Notes: generated by a model not told the origin, from the sequence alone. A stretch of DNA of 64,000 nucleotides from Cherax quadricarinatus (GCF_038502225.1 NC_091293.1:17906459-17970458), one strand, 5' to 3'. Positions 44,726-55,878 are shown, counted from the stretch's first letter. Numbers and translations are program-made.

Positions 44726-45720
44726 TGGCCAAATTTGCAAGTACTGCTGCAACAACATGCAAGGAACCTATAGTGACATAAAAACTGACGGTGACGACAA
44801 CGAAATGGACTAAATATGACAAAAGAGGGACCGGCATTCAAGTACCAGACCTGCTGCCAGACGTGAACCAGACATGAGACGTTTTCCACTACAATGAAAT
44901 AACTGACCTCCATATCAACTGCACCAGTGTTTAACGGGAAGACAACATGGCAGAAAACCTGATCAACTAAATCTCCAAGGAAATGACAGGAAAGAATTGA
45001 ACATTTAAACATGGCTGACCGGCATCCAAACAGCCGCTACTGCCAGACGTACAACTAGCGAAGTGAAATTCTCATCTTTACTGACGTTCATCTGTTGACA
45101 GTAGCATCATATCTGTACCACCATCATATCACCTGTACCAGTGCTAACGAGAGGGAAACACAGGAGACATCGTCAGATCAACAGTACAAAACTCCAAGGT
45201 TATAGGTCGGATATCCCTCAGTGCCAGTCGATCCCTGGGCAACTTGCTGCTGTTTGCAATGGCTGTCTACCGAGGAGAGACAGGCACCTAGCAACATCTG
45301 TTGTTGGGGCATTGGATGAATTCCCTACTATGTTTGTTAACTGCTCATTACTCTGTAATTTGTCTATGATTGTAATCATGTGATAACGTGTTTATCATTC
45401 ATTACCTTTGAAACTTGTCATGATTTTGACCAGCTCTACCTGGAGCTCATTACCTTTGTAAATTCTCATGATTAATGTGTTTATGATTCATTACCTTTGC
45501 AATTATTCATGAGTGTGACCAGCTCAACCTGGAGCTCATTACCTTTGTAACTTGGTCATGATTATGACCAGATCTAGTTCATTACCTTTGTAACTTGCTC
45601 AGCTATCAAAACTTTGGAGTCCAGTCCCTGGACCAATTATGTACCTCTGTAATCTTTTGACTACCGCCCACAGGATGGGTATGGGGTGCATAATAAACAT
45701 ATTAAACTAACTAACTAACC
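44640..45720 (+). mobile_element. LINE-4b-type 3' UTR insert in copy B
   Basis: Non-coding. Its last 500 bp match, in inverse orientation, 39412-39880 (words tgctgctgtttgcaatggct and gatgaattccctac). It contains four to five degenerate repeats around gagctcattacctttgtaa and ends ggggtgcataataaacatat then (ACTA)n. The left boundary is uncertain. Confidence 0.55.
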
Positions 45721-46253
45721 AGTCGTGAGAAAGAAGTGAATAGTTAAACAGTCAAGGTTAATGTTTTAGTAGCTGACCTATATTCAGCTGACCAGTGTAC
45801 AGTGAGAGAATCATAGCAGAAAACGCCAAATATATCTATAAACTCAAGGAAAGTCAGGTTGTAGGTGGCGTTACTCCCCTCAGTGTTTTAAAAATGGTTG
45901 AGTCAGCAGAACAGGTCAGGCAGTCAACAACACCACACAACCCCCGATAAATGGAATTGAGGGGGATTTGGAAGGATAAAACCATGGATTAAACCTTTCT
46001 GGTCTACCAGAATGGAAAGGAGTTAGAAGTTAATTGGGGAAGCCAGACTGTGAAGTGAGATGGGAAGGGGAGTGTGTAATAAGGGTTTAACTGCAAGGGT
46101 TGTGTGAAGTTAAGGGAAAAGTGAGCAGTGAAGAGGGTTTTGAAGAGGAAATTTTACTAGTAATTCAGTGGTGATTGCTAAAGTAGATACTAAGTGTACT
46201 AGGGACTGGAAAAGAGAAATAAATATTATTGTATATGAGTAAAAGAGCGAAGA

Positions 46254-46760
46254 GTGAAAATGGCAGGCATTAGGGGGGTACAGGCTGCCATAATTATATT
46301 TATATTTCTTCAATTCCACGAAGAAAGAAATCAGTCATGGGGGCTGGAAAAGGTGAATGGAGTAACAGCCCCCTGGACAGTAAAAGCCCAACAGTTGCCA
46401 TCCTACCAGAAAAGTAAATGTCACTATCGCTGCAAGGTATGGCAACACCGCATACCCAAACAAAAACAGTGGCACACAGCTCTTATTGTAGCGCTCTTAA
46501 GTGGTGATATCCAAATTAATCCAGGACCTCAAACTATTGTGCAGAGGCAAAACAGACAGATAAATGACGGTGATAATGACGGTCTAGTAGCTAGGAATGA
46601 TAACCTTAACTCCATATGTAATGCATACATAGGTCAATGTGAGACAATACAGCCATTATTATCTCAAACACTACCAAACAGGTGCATACACTGTAATAAA
46701 GTACGCATGAAAAACAGAAAAGGCACCTTATGTAAAATGTTAAAATGTGTAAGGGGTGGG
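46254..46760 (+). pseudogene. LINE-5 N-terminal region: hydrophobic leader, 2A-like motif, first half of PHD-like finger
   Basis: From ATG 46254. Residues 11-19 are hydrophobic (AAIIIFIFL), and a second hydrophobic run ALIVALL precedes SGDIQINPGP, with DIQINPGP at residues 85-92 (46506-46529). This resembles the D-x-E-x-NPGP ribosome-skipping 2A motif with Glu changed to Gln. Then CIHC (144-147) and further cysteines begin a PHD-like zinc finger. The frame must shift near 46745 to reach CKGWVHDGC in the next frame, either a one- or two-base indel or recoding. The 2A reading is by motif only. Confidence 0.65.
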
Positions 46761-49700
46761 TGCATGATGGATGTATGTACAATTATAGCAACGGTGCCAG
46801 AATTCATTTTGTGTGTAACAAATGCACTTTGGCACAGTTACCCTTTAGCAGTGATGACATTGATTTACCTAATTTTAATACAAATGACCCATTGCCATAT
46901 ATTGATGATTACGATTGTTTTATGAAAACAGGCCTTCACTTTATTCATGTCAATGCAAGATCACTTCTTCCTAAATTGGCAGAGATTAGGATTCTAGCTA
47001 ACAAAATTAGGGCGGCAGTTATAACCATCTCTGAATCTTGGTTGGATGATACGGTGACTGACGACGAGGTCAAAATAGATGGTTACAATATAAAACGCTT
47101 AGATAGGAACAGAAAGGGTGGTGGAGTATGTGCCTACATTAGAAATGACTTAGCTTACAACCCAAGACCTGATTTAAATAGCAATAAACTGGAGATTCTA
47201 TGGTTTGAAGTGCTGCTTCCTAAGACCAAACCCATCTTAGTAGGAACTAGTTACCGCCCTCCTACCCAGGACCAGTTCTTAGAAGACTTTTCCAGAGTCT
47301 TGTCCGGAGTTGAAAACAATTGCGAGACAATAATACTGGGCGACTTCAATATCTGTTTTCAGCAGCAAAATAACGGGCTATGCAAAAGGTATAAGCAAAT
47401 TCTAGGATTAAATAGTTACACTCAACTAATTAATACTCCAACCCGGATCACACAGTTCTCAGCCACCCTAATTGACCACATACTTTGTAACCGCTCTGAG
47501 AACATTAGTCAGTCAGGCGTCATTACCACAGGTCTTAGTGATCATTTCATCATTTACTGCACCAGGAAAATCACTAGGGATAGGATAGGCCTACACAGGA
47601 CAATAAAAATGAGGTCAACTAGAAACTACAGTAAAGAAACACTGGTAAATAGGCTACACAATTGTGACTGGACAGAGATAACAAGTTGCACGGACGTAAA
47701 CGATGCCTGGGAAAAATTCAAAACAATGTTCACTACCATCCTTGATAATATTGCACCAGTTAAAGAGGTTAGGATTAAACGAAGAACTGAACCCTGGATG
47801 AATACTGAGATATTAGATAATATGAAATTCAGAGACCAGCTGCTAAAAAGATTTAAAGCAAACAGACAGGATACTGCAGCACTAAATGAATTCCAAAGGG
47901 TGAGGAACAGAGTACAGAGACTTATAAAAGGAGCAAAGGCAAAGCACTACTGCTCAAAAATTGAAGAGTATAAGCATAACCCCAGAAAGCTCTGGCAACA
48001 ACTAAAACAGTTGGGGTATAGCCATAAGCCAGTAGATAGGTCTAACATAGTACTCACTATCGATAATGAGGTATGCCACGAAACATCTAAGGTGGCAAAT
48101 TGCTTTAATTCCTACTACACATCTGTTGCATCAACACTAGTAAGTAAACTACCAGCTGCATCAAATACCTTTAACACAGACTCTGATAAGTTTCAAACAT
48201 ACTATACCAATAAAGGGGTAACCCCAAACAGTTGTCAACTAGTAAGTGTATCTCATGACTTTATTCAAAAAGAACTAAGCAGGTTAAACCCAACTAAGAG
48301 CACAGGCCCTGATAACATCCCGTCTAAGTTCCTAAAAGATGGTGCTTCTGAACTGTCAATCCCTATTGCTCACATAATAAATCTATCAATCACCACTAAT
48401 ACCGTACCGGAGGGGTTCAAGGAGGCCAGAGTTACTCCTATCTTCAAGAAAAATAGTAGGTCTGATGTAAGCAACTATAGGCCTGTTAGTATACTCAGTA
48501 TAATATCTAAAATTCTAGAGAGGGCGGTGTATTCTCAAGTAGTTAAGTACCTTAATGACAACAACATTCTCCATAGCTATCAATCGGGCTTTAGAAGATC
48601 CTACTCAACCGACACCTCCCTTATTAATCTGATGGATTACCTGAGAACTGAAATGTCAAAGGGGAACCTCATAGGTATGGTAACCTTAGACCTGCAAAAG
48701 GCCTTCGATACTGTCAACCACAATATATTATGTAATAAACTTCAAGCTATCGGTATAGGTTCTGTAGACTGGTTTAAGTCCTACCTTAGCAACAGGAGAC
48801 AAATAGTCAAAATCAACAAAACAGAATCAGAACCCCTGCCGATAACATGTGGAGTTCCCCAAGGTAGTATTCTGGGTCCCTTATTATTCTTATGTTATGT
48901 CAATGATATGCCTATCAGTGTCAAGTGCAAACTCCTACTGTATGCAGATGACAGTGCTCTGTTAGTGTCAGGTAAAGACCCACAAGATATTGCTAATGTT
49001 TTAACACTGGAACTGGAGTCCTGCAGCAAATGGTTAGTAGACAACAAACTATCATTACACCTAGGGAAAACTGAAGCCATTCTCTTTGGCACGAAACATA
49101 AACTGAGAAGGGTAAATAATTTTAATGTTCAATGTAATGGGGAGCCCATCACTTTGGTTTCATCAGTAAAATATTTGGGAATCCCCTTTGACCCATGCAT
49201 GTCAGGAGAATTGATAGGGAACAGTGTAGTAAAGAAAGCGAATGCCAGACTGAAGTTCCTGTATAGACAAGCACAGTGTCTACCTACTGAGGCTCGCAGG
49301 ACCCTATGTCTAGCCCTTATACAATGCCATATGGATTACGCTTGCTCTTCTTGGTACTCTGCCTTGACAAAAAAACTGAAAGATAGACTGCAAATCACCC
49401 AGAACAAAATCGTAAGATTCATCCTGGGGCTGGGACAAAGAGAACATGTAGGCCAGGATGAATTACAGCAGTTGGATATGCTGAATGTTGAAGACAGAGT
49501 AAAACAACTGAAGCTAAATCATGTTTATAAAATTGCTCACAAACAATGTCCAGAATATCTTGCTGTCAATTTTGTCAAGGTTGGGAACCAAAGCAATCAT
49601 AGTACTAGGGGGAGAGAGCACAACTTTGTAGTACCCACAGTCATTGGACAGGCTTCAAACACCTTTTATTGTACAGCAATAAAGGAATGGAACAGACTGC

Positions 49701-49813
49701 CCGCACATGTCAAAGCCAGTCATAGCATGAACCAGTTCAAGAAGAGTGCCAAAAGGTGTCTGATGAATGTAGCTACAGAAAGGGAGGGGAATGATTTTCT
49801 ATTTTTTAGCTAA
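46745..49813 (+). CDS. LINE-5 polyprotein: PHD-like half, endonuclease, reverse transcriptase
   Basis: 1022 residues without a stop. CKGWVHDGC and FVCNKC complete the zinc finger. Endonuclease: GLHFIHVNARSLLPKL, ITISESWLDD (Glu), GTSYRPP, TIILGDFNIC, TLIDHILCN, GLSDHFIIY. RT: ARVTPIFKKNSRSD, NYRPVSILSIISKILERAV, LDLQKAFDTVNHN (box A), CGVPQGSILGPLLF (box B), LLYADDSALLVSG (catalytic Asp pair), VKYLGIPFD. The C-terminus includes KIVRFILGLGQREHVG, LNHVYKIAHKQCPEYL and TAIKEWNRLPAHVKAS. All key residues are present and the domain is full length, so this could still supply activity in trans if expressed. Confidence 0.85.
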   Translation: MCKGWVHDGCMYNYSNGARIHFVCNKCTLAQLPFSSDDIDLPNFNTNDPLPYIDDYDCFMKTGLHFIHVNARSLLPKLAEIRILANKIRAAVITISESWLDDTVTDDEVKIDGYNIKRLDRNRKGGGVCAYIRNDLAYNPRPDLNSNKLEILWFEVLLPKTKPILVGTSYRPPTQDQFLEDFSRVLSGVENNCETIILGDFNICFQQQNNGLCKRYKQILGLNSYTQLINTPTRITQFSATLIDHILCNRSENISQSGVITTGLSDHFIIYCTRKITRDRIGLHRTIKMRSTRNYSKETLVNRLHNCDWTEITSCTDVNDAWEKFKTMFTTILDNIAPVKEVRIKRRTEPWMNTEILDNMKFRDQLLKRFKANRQDTAALNEFQRVRNRVQRLIKGAKAKHYCSKIEEYKHNPRKLWQQLKQLGYSHKPVDRSNIVLTIDNEVCHETSKVANCFNSYYTSVASTLVSKLPAASNTFNTDSDKFQTYYTNKGVTPNSCQLVSVSHDFIQKELSRLNPTKSTGPDNIPSKFLKDGASELSIPIAHIINLSITTNTVPEGFKEARVTPIFKKNSRSDVSNYRPVSILSIISKILERAVYSQVVKYLNDNNILHSYQSGFRRSYSTDTSLINLMDYLRTEMSKGNLIGMVTLDLQKAFDTVNHNILCNKLQAIGIGSVDWFKSYLSNRRQIVKINKTESEPLPITCGVPQGSILGPLLFLCYVNDMPISVKCKLLLYADDSALLVSGKDPQDIANVLTLELESCSKWLVDNKLSLHLGKTEAILFGTKHKLRRVNNFNVQCNGEPITLVSSVKYLGIPFDPCMSGELIGNSVVKKANARLKFLYRQAQCLPTEARRTLCLALIQCHMDYACSSWYSALTKKLKDRLQITQNKIVRFILGLGQREHVGQDELQQLDMLNVEDRVKQLKLNHVYKIAHKQCPEYLAVNFVKVGNQSNHSTRGREHNFVVPTVIGQASNTFYCTAIKEWNRLPAHVKASHSMNQFKKSAKRCLMNVATEREGNDFLFFS

Positions 49814-50082
49814 CATACGTGTAAATTTTACCATATTCCTAGTAATGACCCTCGTATTGTAGATAGTCTTAATGACCTTGGTGTAGTAGATAGTCTTTTT
49901 AGTATGATAATAAGATGTTATCTTCATTGTAGAATAATAAGAAAATATTATAACCTTTATATTATAATAATAAGGTAAAAGGACCCCAATGGAAATAAGT
50001 CACTCTGTCTGACTTTTTTGGGTTATCCTAGGTTCTCTACACATATGCTTCTATGTATGATAATTCTATGTATACTGAATAA

Positions 50083-50113
<31 letters not shown>

Positions 50114-50115
50114 AT
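49814..50115 (+). other. LINE-5 3' UTR and (CTTA)n tail
   Basis: It contains gggttatcctaggttctc and tctatgtatgataattctat, the tail module found in seven places in the window, and ends with tandem ACTT units. The RT presumably recognises this end. Confidence 0.7.
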
Positions 50116-50134
50116 TTGTGTATACCTGAATGAC

Positions 50135-50793
50135 AAACTCTTACTACTGATTCTATGTCATCATTGAAGGCTCTTGACTCATATAATGACTCCAACAACA
50201 TGCTCATTGGGGAAGCCAGGTATAGATACTCAAAAATTAGGGACAAAGGAATTAATGTACAATTGCTATGGATCCCATCACACATTGGATTACTCCTTCA
50301 TGATAAAGTTGATATGTTAGCCAAGAAGAGTACCCAGAAGGAGAATGTAGAATATAACTTTGGTATAACTGTGTCTAGCATTAGGAATAATATTAGGAGA
50401 GAAGTAAATAATGAAAATGATTGTTATAGGAATGCAGTTAGAAGCCTGAGTAGATCTATAACCCACTATGATAACATGAACGTAGATAAGTATGTTTATG
50501 GAGCAACTTGCAATGTGAACAGACTGACTGATGTTGTAGTGGCCAGGCTTAGGCTTGGTTACAAGTACTTCTGGCAGTTTGGGAGACACACAGATGATGA
50601 TCAAACTAAATGTAAATTATGTGATCAGGCATATGGTCACTCTCTTGAACACTATGTGCTTAATTGTCCACTCATTGAGGAATACAGAGACAGACAGTAT
50701 AATAACCTATGTGACATGTCAAGATATCTTATTAATGAAAATAAGATACCAGATATACTAAGCAAATTTCCTAAATTTGCTTGTAACAGATAA
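50135..50793 (+). pseudogene. LINE-4 copy B: RNase H C-terminal part and zinc-finger tail
   Basis: LLLTDSMSSLKALDSY (Asp), VQLLWIPSHIGLLLHDKVDM (His and Asp of RNase H), then ARLRLGYKYFWQFGR, CKLCDQAYGHSLEHYVLNC and the end at FPKFACNR. The frame is open. It is the continuation of the RNase H begun at about 44520 but lacks the Glu-containing middle, lost around the LINE-5 insertion. Confidence 0.75.
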
Positions 50794-50962
50794 GTGAACT
50801 ATAGATATGTAGATATAAATCCATATGTATTCCTGTTAACCCTTTGGGGCCTAGTTCCTAGGCCTTTTGTGTCTCCATATGCTCTCGCGCTACCGTCCAC
50901 AGGATGGATATGGGATGCACAATAAACTAGCCACTTCGGTGGCAAAATCTAAATCTAAATCT
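50794..50962 (+). other. LINE-4 copy B 3' UTR
   Basis: It ends gggatgcacaataaactagc then cacttcggtggc and three AAATCT units, directly followed by the target duplication. An inverted scrap of the same tail lies at 52470-52512. Confidence 0.75.
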
Positions 50963-50973
50963 TTGGTACTCGA

Positions 50974-52075
50974 CACAGCAATCTGAGTATGTTGTAAGTA
51001 ATACCATCTTCCCCAGGCGACGTGGAATTGCCCTTAGAGCTGCATCAAGTTAAAAGTTAGTGAAAGGAATGTTACAGTCATCGTCCTTGATGAGCATAAA
51101 ACAAATAAGTCTTCCTTGCATCATATTTATCCATTAATTTTGCCTATGTGGTACTGGGGAGATTGTCATAGCTAGACGTAGCAGCCCAAGCACTGACTAG
51201 CTCATTCGCCCTATGTAAGGAATGAGGGTGCACGATCTGACCAGTTCTGTTACCCTTAATTCTAATTATGTCCCTCCATGCCCGGCTAAGTAGGGTGTGA
51301 GCATTGAGACCATTGACAAATTTTTCCCAGTCTGTTGGCCGAAGCTCTGTCATACGCTCTCTGGCAGCAGCAAGGGCAGTTTGAAAGAGCCTCAGCACTT
51401 CAGGGGTACGATGGTTTCTATAGGCTAGGCCTAGTATGCCAGCTGTACGTTTTAATGTTCGAAGTTTGGGATTATTGTAATAAACATGTTTTTTATAGGA
51501 GGTATGAATATTATGGAAAGCAAAAGCAAAAGACTTGGCAGACGATGCACCATCCCCCCAATGAAAAGCAGGGGTGTCACTAGCACGTTAAGAGACCATA
51601 CAATAAGTGTCAGGGGCCCGAGACTGTTCAACTGCCTCCCAGCACACATAAGGGGGATTACCAACAGACCCCTGGCAGTCTTCAAGCTGGCACTGGACAA
51701 GCACCTAAAGTCAGTTCCGGATCAGCCGGGCTGTGGCTCGTACGTTGGTTTGCGTGCAGCCAGCAGCAACAGCCTGGTTGATCAGGCTCTGATCCACCAG
51801 GAGGCCTGGTCACAGACCGGGCCGCGGGGGCGTTGACCCCCGGAACTCTCTCCAGGTAAACTCCAGGTATTTGGGTTTAGAGTACCAGAAGGTTTCAGTG
51901 GCGGCTGTAAGTAGTTCTGAATACTGCTCACAAGGTCATTGTTAAAGGTCTCAACAGAGGAACACTCATAGGAATTATACCAGTCTGTCACATGTGCGAC
52001 AAAGTCATCGTGCTGATCAGGGGGAACATTAAAAAGTTTCCGTTCGAATATTCCACCACGAAGGATAGTATTACC
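50974..52075 (-). pseudogene. LINE-4 copy A: linker upstream of RT
   Basis: Minus-strand: ERKLFNVPPDQHDDFVAHVT, TFNNDLVSSIQNYLQPP, then a LINE-2 fragment, then YYNNPKLRTLKRTAGILGLA, TDWEKFVNGLNAHTLLSRAW and STSPGEDGITYNILR. This is the stretch missing between the endonuclease and RT of copy A at 41987, which confirms that copy B split it. Confidence 0.7.
51525..51869 (+). mobile_element. LINE-2 fragment IV (3' end only)
   Basis: KSKRLGRRCTIPPMKSRGVT to the stop at 51836 and the ctccaggtaaactccaggta terminus, almost identical to 32540-32885. Inserted in LINE-4 copy A. Confidence 0.85.
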
Positions 52076-52415
52076 ATAAACAGAAATATTAATCTCAATC
52101 TTAAAATAATGAATCCTGTGATACTCCAATACTGAAACTATGTACTGTGCCAAAACAAAAGCATTCACATTGCTAAACTCACAAACTAGTATTTAGTCAC
52201 TTAGCCATAATACCAACTTACCTCATAATTTGTAATATTTTAAAATTAAGAATTAAACTAAGTCTGCCCGAAATGCCTAGCCATGCTAGGTGTTCTAGTG
52301 GTACACTCTGTAATCATTATTTTACTACATGTAAACCACACAATAACCAAATTCTGTAAGCTCAGCATTGTAATCCTTATAGAGAATAAACTTTGAATTT
52401 GAATTTGAATTTGAA
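52076..52415 (+). mobile_element. LINE-3 3' UTR fragment
   Basis: Reverse complement of 33467-33800. Ends in (GAATTT)n, with the word gcccgaaatgcctagccatg shared. Non-coding. Confidence 0.75.
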
Positions 52416-52469
52416 TATCTAGAGAGGTTAGCCTTGGGAAATGATCTGATGATATATGTGCTACAATGA

Positions 52470-52512
52470 TTAGATTTTGCCACCGAAGTGGCTAGTTTAT
52501 TGTGCACCCCAT
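52470..52512 (-). repeat. LINE-4 tail scrap
   Basis: gattttgccaccgaagtggc then tagtttattgtgcaccc is the reverse complement of the tail at 50918-50950. Confidence 0.7.
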
Positions 52513-52710
52513 AGAAGGAGCAGAGTGAAAGAAGGGGTTGCACTACTCATTAAAAACCGATGGAAATATCAGGAAATGGAAGGAATGGGCGAGACTGGAG
52601 AAAGGGTGCAGTTCAGTCAGGGGAACATAATGTAATCATTGCATTGATGTATAACCCACCACAGAACTGCATGAGGCCAAGAGAGGAATATGATGTGTGC
52701 AACAGAGTAA
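52513..52710 (+). pseudogene. CR1-like endonuclease fragment
   Basis: Encodes KEGVALLIKN and, in other frames, the equivalents of VIIAVMYNPPQN and RPREEY of CR1 copy 4 (29700-29890). Frames shift often. It is cut at 52710 by the tail of the inverted LINE-5. Confidence 0.65.
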
Positions 52711-52856
52711 GTAAGTAAGTAAGTAAGTTTATTCAGGTATACACAATACAGTTACATAGAATTATCATACATAGCAGCATATGTGTAGAGAACCTGGGAT
52801 AACCCAAAAAAGTCAGACAGAGTGACTTATTTCCATTGGGGTCCTTTTACCTTGAT

Positions 52857-52912
<56 letters not shown>

Positions 52913-54445
52913 CTTATTATTATAATATGAAGGTTATAATATTTTCTTATTATGCTATAATGAAGATAACATCTTATTATCATACTAAAAAGACTATCTA
53001 CTACACGAGGGTCATTAAGACTATCTACAATACGAGGGTCATTACTAGTAATAAGGTAAAATTTACACGTATGTTAGATAAAAAATAGAAAATCATTCCC
53101 CTCCCTTTCTGTAGCTACATTCATCAGACACCTTTTGGCACTCTTCTTGAACTGGTTCATGCTATGACTGGCTTTGACATGTGCGGGTAGTCTGTTCCAT
53201 TCCTTTATTGCTGTACAATAAAAGGTGTTTGAAGCCTGGCCACTGACTGTGGGTACTACAAAGTTGTGCTCTCTCCCCCTAGTACTATGATTGCTTTGGT
53301 TCCCAACCTTGACAAAATTGACAGCAAGATATTCTGGACACTGTTTGTGAGCAATTTTATAAACATGATTTAGCTTCAGTTGTTTTACTCTGTCTTCAAC
53401 ATTCAGCATATCCAACTGCTGTAATTCATCCTGGCCTACATGTTCTCTTGGTCCCAGCCCCAGGATGAATCTTACGATTTTGTTCTGGGTGATTTGCAGT
53501 CTATCTTTCAGTTTTTTTTGTCAAGGCAGAGTACCAAGAAGAGCAAGCGTAATCCATATGGCATTGTATAAGGGCTAGACATAGGGTCCTGCGAGCCTCA
53601 GCAGGTAGACACTGTGCTTGTCTATACAGGAACTTCAGTCTGGCATTCGCTTTCTTTACTACACTGTTCCCTATCAATTCTCCTGACATGCATGGGTCAA
53701 AGGGGATTCCCAAATATTTTACTGATGAAACCAAAGTGATGGGCTCCCCATTACATTGAACATTAAAATTATTTACCCTTCTCAGTTTATGTTTCGTGCC
53801 AAAGAGAATGGCTTCAGTTTTCCCTAGGTGTAATGATAGTTTGTTGTCTACTAACCATTTGCTGCAGGACTCCAGTTCCAGTGTTAAAACATTAGCAATA
53901 TCTTGTGGGTCTTTACCTGACACTAACAGAGCACTGTCATCTGCATACAGTAGGAGTTTGCACTTGACACTGATAGGCATATCATTGACATAACATAAGA
54001 ATAATAAGGGACCCAGAATACTACCTTGGGGAACTCCACATGTTATCGGCAGGGGTTCTGATTCTGTTTTGTTGATTTTGACTATTTGTCTCCTGTCTAC
54101 AGAACCTATACCGATAGCTTGAAGTTTATTACATAATATATTGTGGTTGACAGTATCGAAGGCCTTTTGCAGGTCTAAGGTTACCATACCTATGAGGTTC
54201 CCCTTTGACATTTCAGTTCTCAGGTAATCCATCAGATTAATAAGGGAGGTGTCGGTTGAGTAGGATCTTCTAAAGCCCGATTGATAGCTATGGAGAATGT
54301 TGTTGTCATTAAGGTATTTAACTACTTGAGAATACACCGCCCTCTCTAGAATTTTAGATATTATGCTGAGTATACTAACAGGCCTATAGTTGCTTACATC
54401 AGACCTACTATTTTTCTTGAAGATAGGAGTAACTCTGGCCGTTCC
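52711..54445 (-). pseudogene. LINE-5, second copy (5'-truncated)
   Basis: The 3' end (AAGT)n is at 52711, the 3' UTR runs to 53073 with an expanded (ATA)n at 52858-52910, and the RT is on the minus strand (54445-53074). It starts at ARVTPIFKKNSRSD and keeps LDLQKAFDTVNHN, CGVPQGSILGPLLF and LLYADDSALLVSG. It lacks eight residues (WFKSYLSN region) and has a frame break at an A run near 53512. It differs very little from 48430-50110. Confidence 0.85.
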
Positions 54446-54990
54446 TTGAAGGTAACGAATCATGTAAGTAAATTTACTTACGTTTATACATGGCTACAAT
54501 CATGAACAAATTATAGAGTAATAAGCAATTCACACGTCCTCACCCGGTCACAACTGTAATGAGAAACAAATCATGACTGTTTAAGAGTGGCAATAGCTGT
54601 TTACCATTACGATTACCAAAGTGAGTTTCCAGTGCTTTTGTGTCTTACATTATAATGTCTAATAATAATAGTAGGTTCAGACTGAGCACAAGTTGGGAGC
54701 TCCAAGGAATTAAACTTATCAGCAAGAGCATACAGGTTAAATATGTTGAAAGCAGGGTTCCCAACGTAAATCCTAACACCATGATATTGGAGCCCCTCTG
54801 TTTTCTTTTGTGCAAGAAGTTGACAGTGTCAGCGTGCCTCGTTGTGCTCCGGGTTATCTCGTGTTTTCACGGTCGCTCTTACGTGCTAGAACTTTAATTT
54901 GTGTCATCAATCCTATACGATACATCCCTCTAGCGCCTGGAACCAATCTTGGGCGGAAAACATTATATACTGAGTCAAAAAAGGAGAATT
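54446..54990 (-). pseudogene. LINE-4-like endonuclease scrap with unassigned flanks
   Basis: 54640-54830 on the minus strand reads FNIFNLYALADKF and EPTIIIRHYN, matching INIFNLYAPANQL and EPTIILGDFN of copy B. It could be the displaced endonuclease of copy A. The rest of the interval has no recognisable feature. Confidence 0.45.
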
Positions 54991-55810
54991 AGTGTGCACT
55001 ACCTAGCAGAGTTTACTGCCAGAGGGGAATCATAGGCCTGTGTCCCGTGTGAAAAAAAAATAATAATAATTGAACTTTGTGTCAGAGGAAAGAAAGTCTC
55101 CCTGATAACATTGAGTATACATAGTGTATAGTGTATACTACAGTGGCTCCCTAGTATATTGATGATAAAGGCTAAAGTGTCATTTGAAAACAGGTGAATT
55201 TGTAAATGAAGTGATAAGCCTATAGAGGCAGGTGCCAGAAGTCGCCAGAAACTTACCACAGGTCAGCTGTTTTTAATAATCTTCCTGGCTTGCTAGTGTA
55301 CTCGCATATAATCTAGTGATACCAGTGAATAGCAGAATACAGTGTTGTAGTAGCAACTAACCAGTATTATAATGGTACTTAGTGGAGTGGAGTGACTTTC
55401 ATTAGTTTCTTTTTCTTGAAATACCAGACGTATACTGTGAATTTCATATAACCTGTAGTTACCAGCGGTCGCAATATACACAACGAGAAGCAATTATTAC
55501 TACAGAAAAAGCGTCCTTCCTCCAAAATTTGCACCAGTCAACTATAGTGATAATATAGCATTTATTGTGGTGGAGACGGAAAAAAAATAGAAAAGCTAGA
55601 TACAGCGATTGATAAACAAGGGTTGAGGTCGACCGTTCATCATTGTAGGAGCTGCCAGAAATCACCGGCTCTTCAACACGCAAGTTATACTTTTGTATCA
55701 ATCAAATCACATATTACTCGGGTAGATAATTTCCAGTAGATCCTTCATGTGTTAGCTCAAATCACCGACCAGTATGGTTTAAATAAGTGACCCACTGATC
55801 AGATCAGATA

Positions 55811-55878
55811 GACTGGTCCGAACCCTTGACTGGTCCGAACCCTTGACTGGTCCGAACCCTTGACTGGTCCGAACCCTG
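55811..55878 (+). repeat. 17-bp tandem repeat, four units, in LINE-2 5' UTR
   Basis: Unit gactggtccgaaccctt. It lies about 100 bp upstream of the ORF1 ATG and could be part of an internal promoter. That is inference only. Confidence 0.9.

Larger units (their letters stand above)
45720..50115 (+). mobile_element. LINE-5 (CR1-group, with 2A-like and PHD-like motifs), near full length
   Basis: 5' UTR about 45720-46253, protein-coding 46254-49813, 3' UTR to about 50115 ending in (CTTA)n. A 5'-truncated relative lies inverted at 52711-54445 with only a few differences. It has one apparent frame break, so it is close to intact. Confidence 0.75.
41999..50962 (+). mobile_element. LINE-4 copy B, 5'-inverted, inserted in copy A
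   Basis: TTGGTACTCGA occurs at 41988-41998 and 50963-50973. Between them are an inverted endonuclease segment (41999 to about 42415, minus), then linker and RT (42416-44640, plus), then later inserts (4b-type tail and LINE-5), then RNase H and the 3' UTR (about 50135-50962) ending (AAATCT)n. An inverted 5' piece joined to a direct 3' piece within one duplication is the signature of twin priming. Confidence 0.75.
38111..52075 (-). mobile_element. LINE-4 copy A (RNase H-bearing LINE, I-group-like), multiply interrupted
   Basis: Read on the minus strand from right to left: linker 52075-50974 (cut by LINE-2 fragment IV), RT from 41987 down, RNase H around 40450-40265 and 39400-39170, zinc-finger tail 38374-38120. 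Interruptions: copy B 41999-50962 and a non-coding insert 39412-40253, both with 11-bp duplications; LINE-1 tail 38346-39045; and a 23-bp minisatellite. The family assignment (RT followed by RNase H and a CxxC tail) is by motif order. Confidence 0.7.

Noticed and set aside
55811..55878. CRISPR or iteron array
   Set aside because: 17-bp units abut directly with no spacers and lie in a LINE 5' UTR.
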